Origin: Chitinophagaceae bacterium
GTDB taxonomy: Bacteria > Bacteroidota > Bacteroidia > Chitinophagales > Chitinophagaceae
NCBI GenBank assembly: GCA_016710165.1
Contig: JADJLJ010000002.1
Coordinates: forward strand, 372,001 to 436,000
Reading direction: 5' to 3'
DNA: 64,000 bases
This document shows positions 54,795 through 63,635 of the stretch, piece by piece. The notes below the pieces were generated by a model. The model saw nothing but the letters and a program-made list of their open reading frames with translations, was not told the DNA's origin and searched no databases. The position numbers were made by a program, and so were the translations under genes. Every line of letters starts with the position of its first letter. The stretch's first letter is position 1.

Positions 54795-56357
54795 TTATTT
54801 CTTTTTCTTTCTTGAATTCTGCTTGCGGGTCCCAAAAATGTTACCCTCCTTAAATCCGGGGCCTTCCGGCGGACCAAGATAGGTCTGGGCGCATCGGAAA
54901 CCAACCGTACTTGCAGCCTGGTCTTCTTCCATGAACCTGCGGGTTCCGGGAGATAACCAGTAAGGCCTGTCGTTCCAGCTGCCACCTTTGATAACTCTTG
55001 ATTGATCGCTGATCAATGAAGTAATGCCATAGCCGTAAAATACACCACTTGCAGAGTCGCCATCCAGGTAATTGATCACGTTATTCTTCTGGTAGTTGCT
55101 GCGGTTCTTTACTTCTTCATCAGAGATATCTACTTTTTTCAGGCGGCCCATGCTGTCTCTTTCGTATTCGCCGGATGAATTCTTGTAATATTTCTGGAAT
55201 TTATTACCCCGGAAGTAGTTGAAGTCCTGGGCATCAGTAGGTGTTAAAGGCCGGTAAACGTCTCCAACCCACTCACTCACGTTACCACTCATATTATACA
55301 GACCAAAAGCATTTGGATAGAAAGATTTGATGTTTCCAGGAATGGCAGCACGGTCATTCAAACCACCGGCTACACCCATATTATCACCACTTCCACGCTT
55401 GAAGTTTGCCAGGAATTTACCCTGCCAGCTTCCACGGCGGTTATCACGTAATCCGTTCGGGTTATTGCTCCAGGAATAGATCTGCTGGTTTGAGAACAAT
55501 TCCTCACCGCTTTTACCCTCTTTTTTCCGGGGAGACGGGTTTTGGGCCAGCATGCCATAAGCGGCGTATTCCCATTCTGCTTCTGTTGGCAGGCGGTATC
55601 CCATGTTCAGGATGCCATCGTCCATCCGTACAGAAGACCTTGGTTTGCCGTTTACGTCTTTCAGATTAGATTTTTTAGGCTTATTCCGGCCCTGGATCAT
55701 ATCCGGAGCCATCAGGTAAGTTTCTGTATTAAAGGAACCATCGGCACCTGCACCTTTCATTTCCCTTTTGATGGCATCTTTTTTAAGATACCCTTTAGTT
55801 TGCAGGTTCAGTTCATTGACACGGTCTGTCCTCCAGATACAAAAATCATGTGCCTGGCGCCAGCTGACACCAACCACCGGGTAATAATTGTATGAGGGGA
55901 AGCGGAAATAGTATTCAACGTACGGCTCATTATAGGCTAATTCTTCACGCCATACCAGTGTATCAGGCAATGCCTTATTCAGGATATTGGTATCGCCGGA
56001 AAAGGTATTTTCCAGCCAGTAAAGGTATTCACGGTAATGAACGTTGGCCACTTCTGTCTCGTCAATAAAGAACGAAGGGACGGTGATCCGGCGTGGAATA
56101 TTATTCCAGTCGCCCATTACGTCCTCGTCCTTGGCGCCCATTACAAATGAGCCACCCTGTACAAAAACCAGTCCGGGCCCTGCCTTTGGATACTTCACTT
56201 TTGCAACATGGAAGTTTCCCATGTTCTTGTCATCATAATTCCAGCCGGTGGCCGATGATTTACCACTCTTTTTTGAACCGCTTTTCTTACAGGCACTTAG
56301 CGAAAGTGCTGCAATTAAAAGGATCGCCAGACTTTTACCTGAAAATAGTTTTTTCAT
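54795..56357 (-). CDS. gldJ: gliding motility lipoprotein GldJ
   Basis: 520 residues from the ATG giving MKKLFSGKSLAIL; two alternative in-frame ATG codons lie just upstream. The lipobox SLSACKK makes it an outer-membrane lipoprotein. The body is a formylglycine-generating-enzyme-like fold as in GldJ/GldK: VQGGSFVMGAKDEDVMGDW, FIDETEVANVHYREYLYWL, YRLPTEAEWEYAAYG, YNMSGNVSEWVGDVYRP, VIKGGSWNDR and STVGFRCA. GldJ is needed for gliding and for stability of the type IX secretion ring proteins in Flavobacterium (family knowledge). The C-terminus is strongly basic (RKQNSRKKKK). A terminator separates it from murF; porV lies divergently across a 715-base gap. Confidence 0.92.
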   Translation of the reverse strand: MKKLFSGKSLAILLIAALSLSACKKSGSKKSGKSSATGWNYDDKNMGNFHVAKVKYPKAGPGLVFVQGGSFVMGAKDEDVMGDWNNIPRRITVPSFFIDETEVANVHYREYLYWLENTFSGDTNILNKALPDTLVWREELAYNEPYVEYYFRFPSYNYYPVVGVSWRQAHDFCIWRTDRVNELNLQTKGYLKKDAIKREMKGAGADGSFNTETYLMAPDMIQGRNKPKKSNLKDVNGKPRSSVRMDDGILNMGYRLPTEAEWEYAAYGMLAQNPSPRKKEGKSGEELFSNQQIYSWSNNPNGLRDNRRGSWQGKFLANFKRGSGDNMGVAGGLNDRAAIPGNIKSFYPNAFGLYNMSGNVSEWVGDVYRPLTPTDAQDFNYFRGNKFQKYYKNSSGEYERDSMGRLKKVDISDEEVKNRSNYQKNNVINYLDGDSASGVFYGYGITSLISDQSRVIKGGSWNDRPYWLSPGTRRFMEEDQAASTVGFRCAQTYLGPPEGPGFKEGNIFGTRKQNSRKKKK

Positions 56358-56779
56358 GTTCATTCGTTTGTTCAAATTGTTTAACGAAAGGTTTTCTTAA
56401 TTATTGTATGGGGTTATACGGCTGCGAATATAAATACTTTAAGCGATATTGGGCCTTTTACCATACTTTTTTTGCAGTTAAATATCCACTAAAACAAACC
56501 GGGTATGAATATGGAACATTTGGCACGACCGGCGGCAGATACTGCCTGCGGCCAGGCCGGGTTATAAAAAATACAAATTCCGGGTAACGGGTATGTAAAA
56601 ATTAGCTTTATTTTTTTGGTGAATAAGAACAAGAGTTTTAATCTTGCAGTCGATACACGACAAAAAGTATTCTTTGTTTTGTAAGTTCTTTTTGATTTTG
56701 GATGATCGTATTTTCAGTAGCCCGAAGCCAGCAAAGCCATACAGGGATTGCTCAAAATGCCATTATACCCATATCCCTG

Positions 56780-56806
56780 CAATAATCTTGCCGGCAAGCC
56801 GTTATT
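56780..56806. other. dyad symmetry element
   Basis: The 12-base palindrome CTTGCCGGCAAG (56787-56798) is flanked by CAATAA and TTATTG, so symmetry extends over 27 bases with one spacer difference. No T-tract follows. It could be a regulator site between gldJ and porV or part of a small RNA. Confidence 0.45.
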
Positions 56807-56893
56807 GTAAATCCAACGTAGAGGCTAAGCACTACAACTGCTGAATGTCTTACCCCGATTTCGATTTGCAGATAACCTTGCCAGAATAAGGGT

Positions 56894-56924
56894 ATTGTTT
56901 TCAGAGGGAAAGCCCTTATCTTTG
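56894..56924 (+). promoter_or_regulatory. probable promoter of porV
   Basis: ATTG at 56894-56897, 19 bases, then a perfect TATCTTTG at 56917-56924. Start of transcription would be near 56930, giving a leader of about 140 bases before the porV ATG. Confidence 0.5.
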
Positions 56925-57072
56925 AAAAAACACCTTTTTTTGAGGTTTTTTTAACAAGATTTTATAATTTAGTTGTTCATTTGAATAAAACTATTATTTT
57001 TACAACATAATACAACCATTAAACTTAACGCTTATAGAGGTAAGTCTACCTAACCAAGACAAAACAAAACGC

Positions 57073-58227
57073 ATGAAACAAGCAACTTTGAAACTTACTG
57101 CCCTGGTAATGTTACTGGGAGGAACACTAACTGTATCTTATGCCCAGAACAAGATCAACCCCGTAACATCTGCTGTTCCGTTTTTACGTATCACACCTGA
57201 TACCCGCAGTGCAGGTATGGGTGATGTGGGTATTGCAATTGCGCCTGATGCGAATGCAAATTATGCTAATATAGCCCGGACTCCTTTTGCTTCCAGCAAA
57301 ATCGGGGTAGCGGTTAACTATTCTCCCTGGTTGAGGGATCTTTCAGTGAATGATGTATTTATTGCTTCTCTGGCAGGATACTATAAAATTGATGATCAAC
57401 AGGCTTTATCTGCTTCCATGAGGTATTTCAAACTCGGACAGATTCAATTTACTGATCAGCTTGGTAACGACCTGAACCTGTATAACCCCAGGGAATTTGC
57501 AGTCGACCTGGGCTATTCAAGGAAGCTATCCAGCAAATTCGGTATCGGTATCGCCGTTCGCTATGTGAATTCTAATTTATCAAGTGGCAACTTCAACGGT
57601 CAGAATTATAAAGCAGGATCTTCTGTTATGGGTGATCTGCACCTGTACCACCATGGTGCTAAAGAGAACGGACAGGGTTTAAACTGGGGTTTGACTTTAA
57701 GCAACCTTGGATCCAAAGTATCGTATTCAAGCGATGCAACTCAAAAAGATTATATCCCGGCTAATCTTGGATTAGGACTGGCTTATACAAAAGTTTTCGA
57801 CGAAGCAAACAAGATCACGCTGGGTCTTGATGTAAATAAATTACTGGTTCCAACACCTCCGGTTTTAACGGGTGTTACTTCTTCTGACTCTGCAGCATTG
57901 GCTAAATACCGTAACTACGGTGTTGCCAACAGCTGGATCAAATCATTCGGTGATGCAGACGGAAAGATCAATGAAGAGATCCAGGAGATCAACCTGTCTG
58001 TGGGTGCTGAATACTGGTACAACAACCAGTTTGGTTTCAGGGCCGGTTATTTCTACGAGAATGCCAACAAGGGTAACAGAAAATATTTCACTGTAGGTGC
58101 AAGCGTAAGCTACAGTGTGGCTACTTTGAACTTTGCTTACATATTTGCAAATGGAAGTGGTACAACCCGTAATCCATTGTCAAATACTTACCGCTTTGGC
58201 CTGGTATTTAATTTTGGCGGAAAATAA
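57073..58227 (+). CDS. porV: type IX secretion system outer membrane protein PorV
   Basis: 384-residue outer-membrane barrel (FadL-like, also called LptO) that shuttles type IX substrates from the translocon to the sortase PorU. Signal peptide ends TVSYAQ. The family start VPFLRITPDTRSAGMGDVGI is present, with alternating beta-strand patterns throughout and the end TYRFGLVFNFGGK. Two sorting-domain proteins in this window (40548 and 58809) are probable clients. A long 5' leader, its own promoter and a terminator suggest separate transcription. Confidence 0.95.
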   Translation: MKQATLKLTALVMLLGGTLTVSYAQNKINPVTSAVPFLRITPDTRSAGMGDVGIAIAPDANANYANIARTPFASSKIGVAVNYSPWLRDLSVNDVFIASLAGYYKIDDQQALSASMRYFKLGQIQFTDQLGNDLNLYNPREFAVDLGYSRKLSSKFGIGIAVRYVNSNLSSGNFNGQNYKAGSSVMGDLHLYHHGAKENGQGLNWGLTLSNLGSKVSYSSDATQKDYIPANLGLGLAYTKVFDEANKITLGLDVNKLLVPTPPVLTGVTSSDSAALAKYRNYGVANSWIKSFGDADGKINEEIQEINLSVGAEYWYNNQFGFRAGYFYENANKGNRKYFTVGASVSYSVATLNFAYIFANGSGTTRNPLSNTYRFGLVFNFGGK

Positions 58228-58245
58228 TTAAGTTTCTTTTCATGC

Positions 58246-58278
58246 AAAAAGCGTCATGCCCCCGGTATGACGCTTTTT
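58246..58278 (+). terminator. terminator after porV
   Basis: Stem AAAAAGCGTCAT / ATGACGCTTTTT of twelve perfect pairs with a nine-base loop, ending in the T-tract; symmetrical, so it may work both ways. Confidence 0.85.
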
Positions 58279-58326
58279 GTTTTTAGTATCATTGAAAAAT
58301 CGGATATTTACCGAATAAAGCATGAC

Positions 58327-58806
58327 ATGGCATACAGGATAGGTTCAGGAGTAGATTTTCATCAATTGGCTGAAGGAAGGGAATTATGGATAGGAGGAAT
58401 CAAAATACCACATACGAAGGGTGCATTGGGCCACAGCGATGCGGATGTTTTACTCCATGCGATCTGCGATGCAATTTTGGGTGCGCTGGCACTTGGGGAT
58501 ATTGGCACTCATTTCCCGGATACCGATGACGCTTTTAAAAATATAGACAGCAAAATATTACTCAGGAAATGTATCGACCTTATTGATGACCGGGGATACA
58601 AAGTAATAAATATCGATAGTACCCTTTGCCTCCAATCACCCAAAATAAAACCGTATGTTTCCCAAATGCAGGAAACCATTGCTTCCATAGCAAAGGTCAC
58701 TGTAAAAGATGTTTCGGTAAAGGCAACCACCACCGAACATTTGGGTTTTGTAGGTCGGGAAGAAGGTCTACAGGCTTTTGCAACTGTCCTTCTTTCGTTA
58801 AAATAA
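58327..58806 (+). CDS. ispF: 2-C-methyl-D-erythritol 2,4-cyclodiphosphate synthase
   Basis: 159-residue enzyme of the non-mevalonate isoprenoid pathway, forming the cyclic diphosphate with CMP release; a trimer with zinc. Seen: RIGSGVDFHQL (zinc Asp and His), the third ligand in GHSDADVLLHAICDAILGA, FPDTDDAFKNIDS, and the C-terminal TTTEHLGFVGREEG. I start at ATG 58327 giving MAYRIGSGVDFH; the longer frame runs back through the porV terminator. Next gene begins within 20 bases. Confidence 0.95.
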   Translation: MAYRIGSGVDFHQLAEGRELWIGGIKIPHTKGALGHSDADVLLHAICDAILGALALGDIGTHFPDTDDAFKNIDSKILLRKCIDLIDDRGYKVINIDSTLCLQSPKIKPYVSQMQETIASIAKVTVKDVSVKATTTEHLGFVGREEGLQAFATVLLSLK

Positions 58807-58808
58807 AT

Positions 58809-60914
58809 TTGAAAACAGAAGCTTTGAAAACAGCATTTCTTGCATACTGCCTGGTTTTTTGTACACTCTTTTCGTTTGCCCAGAAACAAACAAACATCTG
58901 GTATTTTGGCGATAAGGCAGGCCTGGATTTTAATAATATCCCACCCCTTACATTGCGGGATGGCAAGGCCAGTTCCTTCGAGGGCAGTTCTACCATTTCT
59001 GACAACAACGGGCGATTGCTCTTTTATACCAACGGCCAGGTGATCATGAACCGGCAACACCTGCAGATGAAGAACGGTGGCAATCTGGGTGGCCATCAAA
59101 GCAGCACCAATAATACACTGATTGTTCCCTTACCCGGCAATGACAGCATTTATTATGTTTTTACAACCGGGGCTGCCTTGCAGGAAACTCACCAGTTCCA
59201 GTACAACATCGTAAACATGAAAGGGGATGGTGGCCTGGGAGAAGTAATAGCAGGTAATATCGTGATCGAAGACGTGATCTTTGAAAAGATTGCCGGGGTT
59301 AGGCATTGTAATAAAAGGGATGTCTGGATTGTTGTTCATGAATGGGGCAGTGATGAATACCATACCTATTTACTGACGGCAGGCGGATTGAACCCGGTGC
59401 CCGTAGTAAGCAATACCGGTTTAATAACAACCGGTTTTGAAAACAATGCGATCGGTACGTTAAAATTCTCTGCAAAGGGAAACAAACTTGCAGCGGTCCA
59501 TTCTTTTGAGAATGATGTGGTGGAATTGATGGACTTTAATAACACCACGGGTGTGCTGTCCAACCCGGTCACGTTCAAGCCAAATGCCACACCCCATACC
59601 CCTTCCTTCATAGGGGTGTACGGTGCTGAGTTCTCCCCAAATGGAAATTTATTGTACGTGTCTGCCAATAATTCTGCGGCAGAGCCATGTGTGCTGTACC
59701 AGTTTGATATCACTTCCCATAATGCTGCCACCATCATCGGTACAAAACAAACCATCGCCCAAACAACACCCTGGTATGCCGGTGCCCTCCAATTGGGGCC
59801 CGATATGAAGATCTATATGGCCATGTGGAAGGACACTTCTGTATCTGTTATTGATGACCCCGATGTGTATGGCCCGGGTTGTAATTTCCGGTATAATAAA
59901 ATTTTTATCGGACCTGCCGGTTCAGAACCTGTTCAGTTTGGCATGGGCACTTTTATTCAGAGTTATTTTGATTCTTCTTCCAATCCCTACGATTTCACCC
60001 GTTCGGGAAGCTGTTTGAACCGGAATATCAGTTTTACCCTCTCCCGGACCAGCGGGATCGATTCTGTAAAATGGGATTTTGGCGATCTGCAGCAGTCCCA
60101 GGTACTGCAGCCAACACATACGTATGCAGCGCCGGGATTTTATGACGTAAAACTTGTCGTTTACAAAATTGACTGTTCCGGTCAGAATGATACCATCAAT
60201 CGCAGGATATGGATAGCTGATACCGGTTCTTTTTTAGGGGCAGATACTTCCAGTTGCAATTTACTGGCACTTACCATCGGTGTGGAAGAAATAGACGGAG
60301 CCAACTATTTATGGAATACGGGGCTTAATGGAAACAAGATCACCACCGGAGCATTCGGGACTTACTGGCTTGAAATAGAACAGAACGGTTGCAGGATAAG
60401 GGATTCGGTCAATGTTACTGAAAAACCAAAGCCAACCGTGAGTCTTGGGCCAGATACTACCATTTGCAAGTACAAACCTGTTATCCTGACCACCGGCAGT
60501 ACGGTGTATGATACGTACCTGTGGAATACCGGGGCCGGCACCCGATCCATCCTGGTTGATAAAGTAGGCACATACTCCGTTGAAGTTACCCTGAATGGTT
60601 GCGTGGCAACTGATACAGTCAATGTGGTGGCAGGGGATTGCGATATATTCATTCCCTCAGCATTCACACCAAATAACGACGGCCTGAATGAGACATTCGG
60701 CGTACTTGGAGATGCAACCGTTAAAAGTTTTTCCATGGAGATCTTCAACAAGTGGGGCCAGCTGGTTTATAAGAGTGATGCTATTTCTCAAAAATGGGAC
60801 GGAACCTTTAAAGGGAAAAAAGTGCCCAATGGGGCATATCCCTGGACCTTGTATTATGTTACCGGGAATGGGGTACGGAAATACCTGCAGGGCATGGTAA
60901 TGGTAATCCGGTAA
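58809..60914 (+). CDS. T9SS type B sorting domain protein with PKD domain
   Basis: About 700 residues. There is no ATG before the signal peptide; TTG at 58809 or 58824 are the candidates, and 58824 gives the neat signal MKTAFLAYCLVFCTLFSFAQ. The body (about 25-420) is a WD40/propeller-like domain (IWYFGDKAGLDFNN, GVYGAEFSPNGNLLYVSANN). A PKD domain follows (VKWDFGDLQQSQVLQPTHTY), then two short repeats (ADTSSCNLLALTIGVEE, GPDTTICKYKPVILTTGS), and a gliding-motility-associated C-terminal sorting domain (FIPSAFTPNNDGLNETFGVL, FNKWGQLVYKS, PNGAYPWTLYY). Exported by type IX secretion. It follows ispF by two bases as annotated. Confidence 0.85.
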   Translation: MKTEALKTAFLAYCLVFCTLFSFAQKQTNIWYFGDKAGLDFNNIPPLTLRDGKASSFEGSSTISDNNGRLLFYTNGQVIMNRQHLQMKNGGNLGGHQSSTNNTLIVPLPGNDSIYYVFTTGAALQETHQFQYNIVNMKGDGGLGEVIAGNIVIEDVIFEKIAGVRHCNKRDVWIVVHEWGSDEYHTYLLTAGGLNPVPVVSNTGLITTGFENNAIGTLKFSAKGNKLAAVHSFENDVVELMDFNNTTGVLSNPVTFKPNATPHTPSFIGVYGAEFSPNGNLLYVSANNSAAEPCVLYQFDITSHNAATIIGTKQTIAQTTPWYAGALQLGPDMKIYMAMWKDTSVSVIDDPDVYGPGCNFRYNKIFIGPAGSEPVQFGMGTFIQSYFDSSSNPYDFTRSGSCLNRNISFTLSRTSGIDSVKWDFGDLQQSQVLQPTHTYAAPGFYDVKLVVYKIDCSGQNDTINRRIWIADTGSFLGADTSSCNLLALTIGVEEIDGANYLWNTGLNGNKITTGAFGTYWLEIEQNGCRIRDSVNVTEKPKPTVSLGPDTTICKYKPVILTTGSTVYDTYLWNTGAGTRSILVDKVGTYSVEVTLNGCVATDTVNVVAGDCDIFIPSAFTPNNDGLNETFGVLGDATVKSFSMEIFNKWGQLVYKSDAISQKWDGTFKGKKVPNGAYPWTLYYVTGNGVRKYLQGMVMVIR

Positions 60915-60941
60915 AGCAGTATGTTAAAAAATCCTTTCGTG

Positions 60942-60971
60942 TTTGATTTCCTTTGTACATTATTACCTTTG
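60942..60971 (+). promoter_or_regulatory. promoter of dut, leaderless
   Basis: TTTG at 60942-60945, 18 bases, then TACCTTTG at 60964-60971: the best full match to the Bacteroidota promoter in this window. It ends five bases before the ATG at 60977, so the transcript probably begins at or next to the start codon. Confidence 0.65.
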
Positions 60972-60976
60972 CCAGC

Positions 60977-61420
60977 ATGCAAAATATCCGGGTTAACATC
61001 ATAAATACATCTTCCAATGAACTTCCTGCCTATGCCACTTCTGGATCTTCCGGCATGGATATAAGGGCTAATTTACAATCGGACGTGTTATTGCAGCCAC
61101 TTGAACGGCAGTTGATACCAACGGGTCTTTTTATAGAATTACCGGAAGGCTATGAAGCCCAAATGAGGCCCCGAAGCGGTTTGGCAATAAAACAGGGGAT
61201 CACCTGCCTGAATTCCCCCGGTACCATAGATGCCGACTACCGGGGTGAATTGAAAGTAATATTGATCAATCTCAGCAATATGCCACAGGTCATTCAGCAC
61301 GGCGACCGTATTGCACAAATGATCGTTGCAAAAGTGGAGAGGGCGGAACTGGTAATGGTGAATGAATTAAATGGCTCACTTCGGGGAGAAGGAGGCTTTG
61401 GCCATACAGGCATTAAATGA
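60977..61420 (+). CDS. dut: dUTP diphosphatase
   Basis: 147-residue trimeric enzyme that hydrolyses dUTP to dUMP, keeping uracil out of DNA and feeding dTMP synthesis. The five motifs are present: SGSSGMDIRANL, MRPRSGLAIKQG, CLNSPGTIDADYRGELKV, HGDRIAQMIV, and the C-terminal arm RGEGGFGHTG. I start at ATG 60977; eight more upstream codons in frame overlap the -7 element. Followed after 12 bases by the DUF4292 gene, and then by the EnvC-like gene, an order I have met in other Bacteroidota. Confidence 0.95.
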   Translation: MQNIRVNIINTSSNELPAYATSGSSGMDIRANLQSDVLLQPLERQLIPTGLFIELPEGYEAQMRPRSGLAIKQGITCLNSPGTIDADYRGELKVILINLSNMPQVIQHGDRIAQMIVAKVERAELVMVNELNGSLRGEGGFGHTGIK

Positions 61421-61432
61421 AACAATGATCAC

Positions 61433-62260
61433 ATGATGAAACAACCGGTTTTTATTTTGGGGGTACTCGTACTGGCCATTTCCGTATTCAGTTGCCGAAC
61501 CGTTAAACAGATCAATAAGGTAATTGCTCCAAAAGATACAACAGCCGTTAATACGGCAGATCCTACGAAGGCAGATTCTTTATTGATGATCAGCAACACG
61601 ATCACAGGACTTAATAAGAACTATATAGATTTCCGGACATTTAATGCGAAGATAAAAGTAGATTACCAGGACAATAAAGGGAAACAACCGGATGTTACTG
61701 CCATTGTCCGGATCGTAAAGGACAGCGCCATCTGGATTTCGTTAACCGCTTCCATTCTGAATATCGAGATATACCGGGTACTTGTAAAAAAGGACAGTGT
61801 TATCCTGCTGAATAAACAGGAAAAGGTGGTCCAGTACCACTCGCTTGATTACCTCCAGGAAGTGACACAGATACCTTTTGATTATAAGACCCTGCAGGAC
61901 CTGCTTGTTGGTAATCCCATCTTTTTGGACAGCAGCAATATCGTTTCTTATAAGAAGACTGAAAACCAGGTGCTGCTTATGTCTGTAGGCCTGTTCTTTA
62001 AGCACCTGCTCACCCTCTCGCCTGATGATAATGTATTGCAGCATAGCAAACTGGATGATGTGGACATGGCCCGGAACCGCACGGCTGACATCACCTACAG
62101 TGAATACGAGAGCAAAAACGGGTATAATTTCTCCACGTACCGGGAAATAACCGTATCAGAAAAAAACAAACTCGACATCAGTCTTAAGTTCAGGCAGTAT
62201 GAGTTTAACAAAGAATTATCAGTGTCTTTTAATATCCCGAAAAATTACACACGCAAATAA
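61433..62260 (+). CDS. DUF4292 family lipoprotein
   Basis: 275 residues. Lipobox in ISVFSCRTVKQ near residue 21, so lipid-anchored. The mature part has the family segment NYIDFRTFNAKIKVDYQDNK followed by a beta-rich half-barrel: DVTAIVRIVKDSAIWISLT, EIYRVLVKKDSVILLNKQEK and VQYHSLDYLQEVTQIPFDY. This pattern resembles LolA/LolB-type folds, so a role in lipoprotein or envelope traffic is possible (inference only). Two adjacent ATG codons offer the start; either is fine. It sits between dut and the EnvC-like gene. Confidence 0.82.
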   Translation: MMKQPVFILGVLVLAISVFSCRTVKQINKVIAPKDTTAVNTADPTKADSLLMISNTITGLNKNYIDFRTFNAKIKVDYQDNKGKQPDVTAIVRIVKDSAIWISLTASILNIEIYRVLVKKDSVILLNKQEKVVQYHSLDYLQEVTQIPFDYKTLQDLLVGNPIFLDSSNIVSYKKTENQVLLMSVGLFFKHLLTLSPDDNVLQHSKLDDVDMARNRTADITYSEYESKNGYNFSTYREITVSEKNKLDISLKFRQYEFNKELSVSFNIPKNYTRK

Positions 62261-62324
62261 GCGTTATCGGAAATTATTCACGGCCTGTGGGTTTTGAATA
62301 CGGTATATCTATTGGTTTGAATTG

Positions 62325-62332
62325 TATTTTTG
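62325..62332 (+). promoter_or_regulatory. -7 promoter element for the EnvC-like gene
   Basis: TATTTTTG matches TAnnTTTG exactly and ends 19 bases before the ATG at 62352. No -33 TTTG is found at the usual distance. Confidence 0.45.
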
Positions 62333-62351
62333 CTGAACCCAATCTCTTATC

Positions 62352-63635
62352 ATGGTTAAATTGATTTTTTCTTTCGTGGCAGTCACTTTCTTAGGCACCG
62401 TTGCTTTTGCCCAGCAGCAGACCCGTGAGGAACTTGAAAAGCAGCGTGCCCAGCTTAAAAAGGAAATGGAACAAACCCAAAAACTGCTCAACAGCAACAA
62501 GGCAAAAACGAAGGAGAACCTGGTTCAATGGAAACTTATCAATGATAAGGTGAACCTGCAGAACCGGATCATTGATAATTTAAGCCGGGACATCGGCCTG
62601 CTGGACAACAATATTTACACCAACCAGCGGGAGATAAACCGGTACAACAAACTGCTGGATACTTTGAAAGAAGAATATGCCAAGAGCATGGTGTATGCCT
62701 ATAAGAACCGGGGTAATTATGCTTTTCTGAACTTTATCTTTTCTGCCGCCAGCTTTAATGACGCCATCCGCCGGGTTGCCTACCTGAAATATTACCGGGA
62801 TTACCGGGAGAAACAGGGAGAGAATATATTGCGGACACAGGAACTCCGCCGCCAGCGTATTGCCGAGCTCGGGGGCATTAAAGTGCAGAAAAGCGAAGTG
62901 CTTAAAAGCAAGGACAAGGAAATGACGGCATTGGAGGCGCAGAAACTGGAGAAGGATAAGATAATGAATGAACTGAAAAAGCAGGGAAAGGAATTGAACT
63001 CCCAGCTGGCGGCCTATAAGAAGCAGATGAAAAAAGTGGACAATGCCATCAATGCAGCTATTAACAGGGCCTTGGCCGATGCGAAGAAAGCCGCTATCAA
63101 AAAGGCCAATGAAGAATCAGCTAAAACAAATGCAACGGCTACAGCACCTGTAAAAACCCCTTCCACAACAGTAAAAGCTGTACCTAAAAAAGTGCCGGAA
63201 AGTATCCTGTTGAATTCAGAGAATATGGCGCTGAATGAAAATTTTGTGAAGAACAGGGGAATACTGCCCTGGCCGGTTGATAAAGGCGTAACCATCATGC
63301 ACTACGGCAGGAACCAGTTGCCCAGTGGCAGTGTGATAGATGTGACGGGAATAACTGTTGGAACCGATATTGGCAGTAATGTAAAAGCTGTTTTCGACGG
63401 GGTGGTATCCAACGTAGTATTTATTGAAGATATGGAGGTGGTGATCATCCAGCATGGTAAATACTTCAGTACCTACAGCAATCTCAGCAGTGTTTCGGTA
63501 CAGCGGGGCCAGCATGTTAAGACGGGGCAGGTGATCGGAAAGGCTGCTGCAAACCTGGACGGCATCGGCGCAATTGATTTCTTTATCAATGATGAGCGGG
63601 GAAATATAGATCCCGAGAAATGGTTGAAGCGGTGA
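62352..63635 (+). CDS. EnvC-like murein hydrolase activator with degenerate LytM domain
   Basis: 427 residues with a signal peptide (ends VAFAQQQ). A long coiled coil (about 22-240; RAQLKKEMEQTQKLLNSNK, KDKEMTALEAQKLEKDK) is followed by an Ala/Lys/Thr-rich linker and a C-terminal M23/LytM-type domain (about 300-427). The zinc ligands of active LytM enzymes appear replaced: the usual H-x(3)-D region reads DVTGITVGTDIG, the HxH region reads YSNLSS and the last HFEI reads DFFIN. It therefore looks like an activator of cell-wall amidases, as E. coli EnvC is, rather than a peptidase itself. Works in daughter-cell separation (family knowledge). Confidence 0.9.
   Translation: MVKLIFSFVAVTFLGTVAFAQQQTREELEKQRAQLKKEMEQTQKLLNSNKAKTKENLVQWKLINDKVNLQNRIIDNLSRDIGLLDNNIYTNQREINRYNKLLDTLKEEYAKSMVYAYKNRGNYAFLNFIFSAASFNDAIRRVAYLKYYRDYREKQGENILRTQELRRQRIAELGGIKVQKSEVLKSKDKEMTALEAQKLEKDKIMNELKKQGKELNSQLAAYKKQMKKVDNAINAAINRALADAKKAAIKKANEESAKTNATATAPVKTPSTTVKAVPKKVPESILLNSENMALNENFVKNRGILPWPVDKGVTIMHYGRNQLPSGSVIDVTGITVGTDIGSNVKAVFDGVVSNVVFIEDMEVVIIQHGKYFSTYSNLSSVSVQRGQHVKTGQVIGKAAANLDGIGAIDFFINDERGNIDPEKWLKR

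Larger units (their letters stand above)
56358..57072. other. 715-base gap between gldJ and porV
   Basis: No convincing gene on either strand; the reading frames here lack coding character. It holds the porV promoter (56894-56924), a dyad at 56780-56806 and a G/C-rich hairpin-prone stretch near 56525-56560 (GGCAG-ATA-CTGCC). In Flavobacterium the sortase gene porU lies between porV and gldJ; none is present here. Confidence 0.6.

Noticed and set aside
56520..56570. G/C-rich hairpin-prone stretch as a known structured RNA.
   Set aside because: Short stems only, no T-tract and no match to an RNA class I know.
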